From contig OX359267.1 in NCBI GenBank assembly GCA_947179155.2, positions 38,436,998 to 38,500,997 of the forward strand: a DNA stretch of 64,000 nucleotides. Direction: 5' to 3'. The DNA is from Hedera helix. Lineage: Eukaryota; Streptophyta; Magnoliopsida; Apiales; Araliaceae. Shown one piece after another: positions 56,963 to 64,000 of the stretch. A program made the translations under genes and the position numbers. The stretch's first letter is position 1, and each line of letters begins with the position of its first letter. The notes under the pieces were generated by a model that was not told where the DNA came from, ran no database searches, and saw only the letters and a list, made by a program, of their open reading frames with translations.

Positions 56963-57560
56963 TCACCACATAATTACAAAGACGTCCAAAGGCTTATTGG
57001 TCGCATTGTCGCTTTGAGGAGGTTTATGTCAAGATCGGCGGAGAGATGTCTGCCATTCTTCGATACTTTGAAGGAGCCGAAGAATGAGAAGACCTTCCAA
57101 TGGACTTCAGAAGTTTTTGGTGACGGCTCCTTTATTACAAAGGTCTGTGTCACGGGAGCCCTTGTATCAATATTTGTCTGTAAGTCCGTTAGTTGTTGGC
57201 GCAGTCTTGATAAGGGAAGAAGGGGGTATTTAGCGGCCAGTTTATTATGTTAGCCATGTGTTAAGAGATGTGGAGACCAGGTATCCGAATTTGGAGAAAT
57301 GTGTGTATGCTTTGATGGTCGCCAGCCGAAAACTTCGGCACTATTTTTAAGGTTGGCTTATCGTAGTTTACACGACCCAACCCTTGAAGAAAATCTTGGG
57401 TAAACCTGATACTTCGGGAAGAATAATGGCATGGGCTATTGAGCTGAGTCAATACAACTTAGAGTACCACCCCCGCATGGCCATTAAGGGCCAGAATGCA
57501 CCTTCCCTGAAGGAGAGGATGCCCCTTCTTTTGAGGTTATCGTTGTGGTCGAGGACAACC
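56963..57560 (+). pseudogene. Tat first RNase H and connection region
   Basis: After the TGA the frame continues QRLIGRIVALRRFMSRSAER and FFDTLKEPKNEKTFQW, then breaks. Later pieces read RKLRHYF-like sequence near 57330, then KKILGKPDTSGRIMAWAIEL and SQYNLEYHPRMAIKGQN. This is the usual Ty3/gypsy RNase H, damaged by at least three frame changes. Confidence 0.75.
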
Positions 57561-57579
57561 AAACCCTGGCTTTTCATGG

Positions 57580-58130
57580 ACAATATATGTTGACGGCTCG
57601 GCCAATGCCGAGGCCAGCGGGGCCGGGGTTATCCTAACTATTCCAGAAGGATTCAAAGTGCAACAGACCATGCGATTCAAATTCCGGGCGACCAATAACG
57701 AAGCGGAATATGAAGTGATATTGGCAGGGTTATGATTGGCTAAAAGTTTGGAGATTCGGCATTTGATTGTCTTTAGTGATTCCTAATTGGTTGTAAAGCA
57801 GATTCAGGGTGAGTATGAAGCCCGAGGGACAAGGATGACCAAGTATTTGGCCGAGGCAAAAATGATGCTGCTCAAGCTAGAGTCCTACACCATCAACAGG
57901 ATAGAAAGGGAGGGCAATTCTACTGCCGATGCTTTGTCTAAACTGGCTGCCACACAGGTGGAAGATTTTGAGGGGTCGGTTTACTTGGAGGTTTTGATAG
58001 AACCGAGTATCAATAGGAAGGAACTTTTTTGTATTGAAAGGTCTAATTGCTGGATAACACCCTACCTTGACCACTTGGTCGAATTATGGCCAAAAGAGTC
58101 AAGTACCGGAGCTCTTATTTTTGCCTAATT
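57580..58130 (+). pseudogene. Tat additional (archaeal-type) RNase H
   Basis: The frame has YVDGSANAEASGAGVIL, RATNNEAEYEVILAGL, a stop, FSDS, a stop, then VVKQIQGEYEARGTRM and NSTADALSKLA. The four acidic residues (in VDGS, NEAEY, FSDS, ADALS) are kept. A second RNase H between RNase H and integrase is typical of Tat elements. Two stops inactivate it. Confidence 0.85.
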
Positions 58131-58149
58131 GATGGGGATTTGTATAATA

Positions 58150-59249
58150 GATCGTACTCATCCCCCTTGTTGAAATGCTTTATTCCATCCGAGGCGTCGT
58201 ACGCGTTGAGAGAGGTTCATGAGGGGATCTGCCGAGATCATATGGGGGGCTAAATCATTGGCATACAAGTTGATTCGACAAGGGTATTATTGGCCGACCA
58301 TATTCCACGAAGCGCAGGGGTATGTCCAGAAATATCCGAAATGCCAGATTGTCAGTTTGGTCCCACGTCAATCTCCGGAGCAATTGTCGTCGGTGCTGTC
58401 TCCTATCCCGTTTGCTATCTGGGGGGTTGACTTATTGTGACCGCTACCCAAAGCGAGGGGACAACTCCAATACATAATAATGGCCATCGACTATATGACT
58501 AAGTGGGTTGAGGCTCAGCCGCTCCGCCATATCACCGAAGAGGATTGTGTGAAATTTATGAAGGAATCGGTGGTGTACCGGTTTGGCATCTCGATGGTAC
58601 TCATTTCCGATAATGGTACGCAGTTTGTGGGGAAGAAGTTTAAAGGGTTTTTATCCGATCTGGGGATCCAACATCGGAGAACCTCTGTGGTGCATCCTCA
58701 GTCCAATGGTCAGGTTGAGGTCACAAACCGAACTCTCCTAAAAGGAATTAAAAGGCGGTTGAATGAAGCTAAAGGGAGATGGCTTGAGGAGCTGCAAAGT
58801 GTTCTATGGGCTTACCGAACCACTCCGTGGACGACCACAGGGGATTCCTCATTCAGATTGGGTTATGAAACAGATGCATTGATCCCCATTCCGAGTATCC
58901 TAATTCAAGGAGTTGTACAATGAACAATGAGGAGGGACTCCGACTCAACCTTGACTTGTTGGATGAAGTTCGAGACGCAGCGACATTGAGATTTGTCGTT
59001 TACCAACAGAGGATTGCTAAGTATTATAACAAGAGGGTTCGGGTCAGAATATTCGGGGTAGGAGATCTGGTGCTTAGGGAAGCCAAGGCCTCGACACCTA
59101 ACAACACAGGGAAGTTGATGCTTAATTGGGAAAGGCCTTATGAAATCATTAAAGTAGTGAAAGAGGGAACTTATCGGCTTCGGGACATGGGGGGAGTCGA
59201 GATAAAAAACGCTTGGCATGCGGGTCGGTTGAAGAAATACTATCAATAG
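58150..59249 (+). pseudogene. Tat integrase
   Basis: The zinc-binding region (REVHEGICRDHMGG, AYKLIRQGYYWPTI, GYVQKYPKCQ) has Tyr where the first Cys of the CxxC pair is expected. The core (58480-58923) keeps the catalytic triad: MAIDYMTKWVEAQ, ISDNGTQFVGKKF, HPQSNGQVEVTNRTL. A stop near 58923 and a frame change separate it from the C-terminal part (58920-59249: RVRIFGVGDLVLREAK, ending NAWHAGRLKKYYQ). The stop after GVDLL (58438) is another break. Confidence 0.9.
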
Positions 59250-59397
59250 CAGGACGCTTTTGTTGTTGGGAACCATGCGATGATTTTGTAGACGCTAAGA
59301 TAAAGCAGGTCCTCGTTGGAGAAGGTAAGATAAGAAATAGTGATAAGACAAGATAAATTTTATTTCTCATTCAAAGTTCGATTTTTACAAAGAAAAT

Positions 59398-61510
59398 TCA
59401 AAACATTACAAGTAGGGGGGTCTCGAGGGTTGGTTGGCTTTGGGGTTCTTCATCATCATTCGCGTCCTCATTTGAAGAGAAGCCTATGGTAATTGGGTTC
59501 ACTCCGGCCTTGGCCACCATGTTTTTAGCAAAGACATAGCCTTTGTTGTACCGGTCTACGATGGCGTCGGTCAATTCTTTGGATCTTTTGTATTCCTCAA
59601 TGATCCCGAAGCGATTATCTTCAATAATTGTGGTTGCCTGAGTCTTCAGCCTTTGGTTCTCTTCCTCCAGCAGTTTGTTGGCAACGTCGGATCGATGGAG
59701 AGCTTCGGTCTTCTCATTATTATCCCTCGTCAGAGCTTCCACTCGGGCAACGAGTTCGGCCTTCTGCTCTTTAAGTTCCTCCTGATCGGCCAGTTGGGCC
59801 CGCAAAGACTGGATGAGGGCATCATTTTTGTCGCTTTGCTCATGGAGGGCGGAGTGGTCGTTCTGGAGTTGGGAATGCTTTTCATGAAACTGGGCGTGTT
59901 CGGACCGTAGTTCTTGCATCTCGGCCTGGAGTTGGTGGACGACTTCAGTTTGATCCGGGTTCTCTTGGAATTTCATTATTCGACTAAAGCCTCCTAACGC
60001 CTGGTTAAGGTAAGTAGGTGTTAGCGACTAGTAATTTAAACTAGACAATAAACAGAAAAAGTTACAAAGGGCATACCTGACCGAGGGGGAGGCTAGTGGA
60101 GTTCATCAGGTTGTTAAGGTCTGATGAGTCGAAGTGAAGGTCGTCGACTGGAAGGTTGAAGAAGCTATATAGCTTTTTGGGAATAAAGAAGAGGGGGTCG
60201 GGAGGGAAGAAGGATAGTTTGGAGAAGGTGGATACTGGGATTGAAGGGAGCGTTTTGTTTGGGGAGGTTCGGGGTCTCGATGATGAAGGGTCGGCAGTGG
60301 GGGCTTCACTGAAGGGTTGTCGTTCTGGGGAGGGTTCGGCATCTATGTGTATTACCGAGGGGGATTTTAGGGGTGAAGATTTCTATGCGGGTTGACGGGA
60401 TACGTCCTTATCACCTAGGTCTGGGGATGGGGAGATGGGCGAGGGGGTCAGACGAAGTCTAAAGGTTGAACAAGAATGGGGTCGACAGTGGTCTTGGGAA
60501 CTTCCGACGCCTTGACAAATCTGCGTCGTTTCTTTTTACGAAATTGTTGTTTCTCAAGATCAGTAAGGTTTAAGGCATTCTTTTAGAAAAGAGGTGCTTC
60601 AGAGGGTGTGAGTTGGGTTGGTACATGAACTTTTATGGGGGGTCTGGTTTGTTTTGTTGAGGGCTGGAGGGCAGGTCAGATGCGCAATTGTGTTTTTGGG
60701 ATGTTCGGTTGAGTCTTGTAAACCACTACGTGAACACAAAGAAGAAGGGAGAATTAAGATAAAATGATAAAAAGAAGAAGAGGGTTTTGAAGAGGGAGGA
60801 TTGAGAACTTACATCCATGATCGTGCAGCCACTGAAGGTTTGAGAGAATACTTATGTCCCATGGTTCTGAAGGGATAGACTGGCAGAGCCGGTCGAACTC
60901 ACCTTCTCTGTCTTCAGCGATATCATCGATGACTAGCTTCTCTGGATTACCCCAGGGTTGCAGAAGGTGGTTATCCAGGCTGGACACATAGAACCAGTTG
61001 CTGTGCCAGCCCTTATTGCTGGATGGTGGGAGCATCGAGGTTGGGTTCAATGTCGAACCGTTTACAAGCAGTAATAAAGCAGACCAGGTGTATATACGAG
61101 TTCAGAACTAATTGGGCCAGTCCGATCCCAACGAAGTCATGGAAATCAGAGATGAAGGGGTGAAAGGGGAATCTGACCCCATTTCGGAGTACCTGGGTCG
61201 GAACTGCAAGTTGAGGGCTGGTGGGTCGCCAATACATCTTTTCCTTTGGATTGGGCGCTTTTAGGTTATATTCCCTCGGGAATTGAAATTCGGATCTGAA
61301 GCCTTCAACTACTTCGTTATTGACGGTAGATTGGGTGTTAGCGTGGGGGTATACGGTGGTGTCTTCAAACATCTTCCTGATTTCAAGTTCCATCGCCTTG
61401 ATTTTTGATCCTGAGGGATTGGGAGTAGGAGTGGTTGTGAGGGCTGGCCTGAATGGGTTTGCCTCGGTTGACGAGGAAGTCGCGGCTGCCGCGTTGGTGG
61501 AAGAGGCCAT
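59398..61510 (-). pseudogene. Spliced antisense gene of the Tat element
   Basis: Three minus-strand exons are proposed. Exon 1 is 61510 to 60813 (MASSTNAAAATSSSTEANPF, then GVRFPFHPFISDFHDFVGIG, SNKGWHSNWFYVSS), with a one-base frame change near 61020. The intron 60726-60812 has GTAAGT/AG. Exon 2 is 60725-60077 (NLTDLEKQQFRKKKRRRFVK, a Pro-rich stretch), with two in-frame stops. The intron is 60001-60076. Exon 3 is 60000-59398, a long coiled coil (VVHQLQAEMQELRSEHAQFH, RDNNEKTEALHRSDVANKLL) with acidic tail. The first part resembles the Pfam family labelled putative gypsy-type transposon (Transposase_28). Such antisense genes are known between pol and 3' LTR in Grande/Retand-type Tat elements; function unknown. 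Confidence 0.8.
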
Positions 61511-61912
61511 TTCAGATCTGTTGAGGGTGAGATTACTTCTGAATTGGAAAGGTTTGAGGGTATCAAGGATTGAATTCGGAAGATTTGGTGAGGAACGATG
61601 ATGGGGATGTTTACTGATCGTCTGATTATGGGTGAGGATGAAAGTTTTTTTGGATCTCAGAGGAGAGAGAGAACGGGATTGGGAGACTGTTTTTATTTTT
61701 GGAGAAGACGACTGTTGAAGTGGCGATTGATTTGAAAAGAAAATGTTTTAATCGGGGGCGCAGAGCTCTAAGGATTTAACAGGGGAGACGTGTGTGGCAG
61801 TTAGGGTGACGTCAGACCTGTTTGGCAATTGGGGGAGATTGATTTCAGTAATTTAAATTTAATGAGTTTTGGTATATTTGGGGGTGTTACTCTCCTATTT
61901 CGCTTCAAAATA

Positions 61913-61946
61913 GAAGAAGGGGGGGGGGGGGGGGGGGGGGGGGCAA
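61913..61946 (+). other. Polypurine tract of the Tat element, extended to a G25 run
   Basis: agaaga is followed by 25 consecutive G (61919-61943) and caa, then the 3' LTR starts TGTTGGG at 61947. The position is that of the polypurine tract; the G run is far longer than usual. Confidence 0.8.
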
Positions 61947-62527
61947 TGTTGGGATGTGATTCATTGGGCTTTACATTTTTAACTGTGAGCTTGAGGTTAT
62001 TTTCATATATGTTTTGGGCCCAGTCGTTTCTATCTCCCCTAACAGGCCTGGTCACAAAGTAGGTAGTTTGCTCTTTCCACTCATGAAGGGGTGATGGGAA
62101 AGCTGATGGGGCGTATGGGACATTTTATCAACTTCTATAGACTGTGAGTCAGATGGTAGCCCATGCTAGTATCTCTTCTTATTGGACCGATTGTAGTAAG
62201 TGGCAAAAGACGTCAGGTATCCACTCATGAAGGGATGATGGGACGTTCGACGATGCATGGATGAATATATACGAGCTATCTCTCAGAAAAATAGAGGTAA
62301 GAGTTTTTCCTGAAAAAATATACACAGAAGCTATCAAATATCTTTCAAGTTCCAGCATATATTTTAGGTCCTTCATTGTGACGTTAACCGCCTGATCTTA
62401 CCCTCACATCGGAGCACCTCCGGACGGCCCAAGCCGTGACCGTTCTATGGGGTGATAACGGTTTGTTACGTGTACATGTATCTTGCTGACAGGTGATCTC
62501 AGCCGGAGCGAGAATCGGATGTCAACA
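61947..62527 (+). repeat. Tat element, 3' LTR
   Basis: 581 bp, TGTTGGGATG...ATGTCAACA, followed by the target duplication ATGAA (62528-62532). It aligns end to end with 52719-53300. Confidence 0.92.
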
Positions 62528-62532
62528 ATGAA

Positions 62533-63049
62533 CAAATCTGAGTGAGAGCGAATGAGTTTGATGCTAGATGATTGAGTGTAATGCGCAATGATATTGTAGG
62601 ATTAATCTAACACAAAACAATCACAACTAATATGATATAAGCACTGAATTGTAATATTTTGGATTTTTTCTCGGTATGAACTGAAATGATTCTATGGAAT
62701 TAATCTATGATGTAGATGGTATAGAAACTTAAATTGATGATTGGGGAAGCTAATATGGACTGAAATGAATGGATTAAAAAGAGACTTTACCAAACTTAAC
62801 CATAGAAGATGATTAATATGTTGAGTTGCAGGTTTTAGCAAAAACAGAGCATCGTTTCTGGAGTTTTGCTGCTATTGTGCTCAGATCCTTGCTTATTTAC
62901 TTCTGGGCTACTTTGGGTTGTGTTTAGGTGATGGTTTGTGATGTGTTTCAATAGGTTTTGTGGCTGAATGAAGTGTTTTTTGATGGTCTGAATTTCTGGT
63001 GATGAACAGTAGCGAAATGATGAAGAACATGAGTTTTTCCAGTGAAGAA
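62533..63049 (-). other. Outer element, 5' leader
   Basis: This is the part of the outer element between its 5' LTR and the Tat insertion. No domain is seen and no clear tRNA primer site follows the LTR on the minus strand. Short minus-strand ORFs of 64-75 codons near 62908-63175 have no features. Confidence 0.45.
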
Positions 63050-63354
63050 GGATAAGAGTAGAGAGAATTGGTAGGGGAGAGAGAGAGACTGATTGAGTTC
63101 AATAGGAGGGAGGTAGAAGGAGAGAGAGAGGTGTGAGCAAATGCTACTCATTTTCTTATATTTCCTTACTTGCAAATGTAAAAGCTATTACAACTATTTA
63201 TAGAAAAAGATTACTTGCAGAGAAGTAAAGCTAATCCTACACCGCTCTCTTATCCTTCACTACAAAATAACTATCACATGTGCTCACATGTAAGTCATTA
63301 CTACTAGAATCTACTATTATATTCTATATTCTCCATAACGACCTTAGCCTGACA
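63050..63354 (-). repeat. Outer element, 5' LTR, shortened
   Basis: It matches 48819-49116 and ends CCTGACA at 63354 before GTTTG. The expected 35 bases corresponding to 48784-48818 are replaced by unrelated sequence, so the inner end was deleted or rearranged. A 12-base gtagaaggagag insertion in the GA-rich part also distinguishes it. Confidence 0.75.
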
Positions 63355-63359
63355 GTTTG

Positions 63360-64000
63360 GCTATACTATAATTTAATTTTGTGGTGGAGAGTAGCTAGTT
63401 CTTTTTATTGCTTCTTAACTCGTATTAACTTCCAAAATGGTCACTGTATGAGGTTAGAGCTTCCAGGTATCTTGAGATTATTTCAGAGGGATTTTACTTC
63501 TGGACCAGCCGACCCATTCATTTCTCTCTTTCACACCAATACCTACTTGCCTATTTATAAATTCTATTACTCTATTAACACTATGAACTTTTATTGTTTT
63601 TGACCGTGGTTGATGTCATCATTCACTGCTTTACAATTACTAAAGGTTGTTTATAGCTTTTGACCTCAGTAATTCTGTATTGGCCACTACTATCAGACTT
63701 TCAGATGGTCCCTTGTATTTTTGACACTCAATTCAGTAGATCACTGACAGTATAGAGATTTTGATGAAGGTTAGTTTTTCGACATTTATTAGTTAGTACG
63801 GGTGGTTACTAGAGTAAGACTAGTATCATAGTGATGACAAATGCTTTCTAGTTTTACAATGTTACTTTATTTTCTTCGTGATGTTTTATTATGACAATCT
63901 ATGTTGATGTTGCTGCTTGTTACACAGCTTATGTAATAGTAACACAGTAACATATCTACAGTGATGTGACTGGCCAAAGCAATGTTTAATGTTGTATACG
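63360..64000 (+). other. Continuation of the host intron or flank
   Basis: Sequence after the TE nest continues the T-rich intron-like DNA left of 48784. A 107-codon ORF spanning 63280-63603 includes LTR sequence and has no recognisable domain. No exon can be supported. Confidence 0.45.

Larger units (their letters stand above)
52719..62527 (+). mobile_element. Ty3/gypsy element of the Tat lineage, nested in the outer element
   Basis: LTRs at 52719-53300 and 61947-62527 are flanked by ATGAA duplications (52714-52718 and 62528-62532). Between them on the plus strand are gag, protease, reverse transcriptase, RNase H, a second RNase H, and integrase, with an antisense gene before the 3' LTR. 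Dual RNase H and an antisense gene are hallmarks of the Tat lineage. Stops and frameshifts in gag and pol indicate an inactive copy. LTRs differ at many positions, mostly C/T and G/A. Confidence 0.92.
48784..63354 (-). mobile_element. Outer LTR retrotransposon, non-autonomous, minus strand
   Basis: It is bounded by TGTCAGG and CCTGACA with a perfect 5-bp duplication GTTTG (48779-48783 and 63355-63359). Direct repeats of about 300 bp lie at both ends (48784-49116 and 63050-63354). On the minus strand the purine tract aaggggaagggaa (49117-49129) precedes the left LTR, so the left LTR is the 3' one. Without the nested Tat element it is about 4.75 kb. No reverse transcriptase or integrase is visible, so it depends on other elements. 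Nested insertions: hAT-like MITE (50657-51345) and Tat element (52719-62527). Confidence 0.8.

Overview
The window is plant nuclear DNA, almost certainly from a eudicot. Three things show this: a kinase-less LRR receptor-like protein of the Cuscuta-receptor / AtRLP1 type, an intronless MAS2/NKAP homologue, and plant-specific transposon lineages (Tekay and Tat Ty3/gypsy, CACTA, hAT-like, Tourist MITEs). The species cannot be told from the sequence. There is no rRNA, recognisable tRNA, CRISPR or bacterial feature. More than half of the window is recognisable transposable element, often nested.

Layout. 1-1440: a foldback element built from short palindromic modules. 1958-16031: a receptor-like-protein (RLP) cluster, with one broken copy (5' exon at 1958, 3' piece at 6124), two copies reduced to promoter plus about 12 codons (8409, 10274), and one intact four-exon gene (12367-16031, predicted 966 aa). 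The broken copy carries a hAT-like transposon that itself carries a Tourist MITE; the reduced copies lie in a tandem duplication. 16807-17220: a CACTA terminus. About 17300-31305: a degenerate minus-strand Tekay-type retrotransposon with very long LTRs, a coiled-coil ORF ahead of gag and a solo LTR of another family inside it. 31306-34327: a chain of intronless fragments of unrelated host genes (acetylornithine aminotransferase, Mei2-like RNA-binding protein, AGO4-clade Argonaute, UDP-galactose transporter), all on the plus strand and ending at an LTR-like sequence. This is the most unusual locus here. 36310-37830: an intact MAS2/NKAP-type gene. 37831-44340: mostly non-coding, with a palindrome array and a duplicated microsatellite. 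44348 onward: the 5' part of a nuclear, probably chromatin-related gene (three coding exons seen). The 3' flank of that part holds a 14.6 kb nest: an outer minus-strand LTR element (48784-63354, target duplication GTTTG) containing a plus-strand Tat-lineage element (52719-62527, target duplication ATGAA) and a hAT-like MITE (50657-51345). The Tat element has a spliced antisense gene between pol and its 3' LTR.

Three host loci look alive: the RLP gene (cell-surface recognition), the MAS2/NKAP gene (RNA processing) and the interrupted nuclear gene. They show no functional link to one another. Protein identities rest on motif and family recognition by eye; no database search was run. Exon boundaries were set by reading-frame continuity and GT/AG sites.
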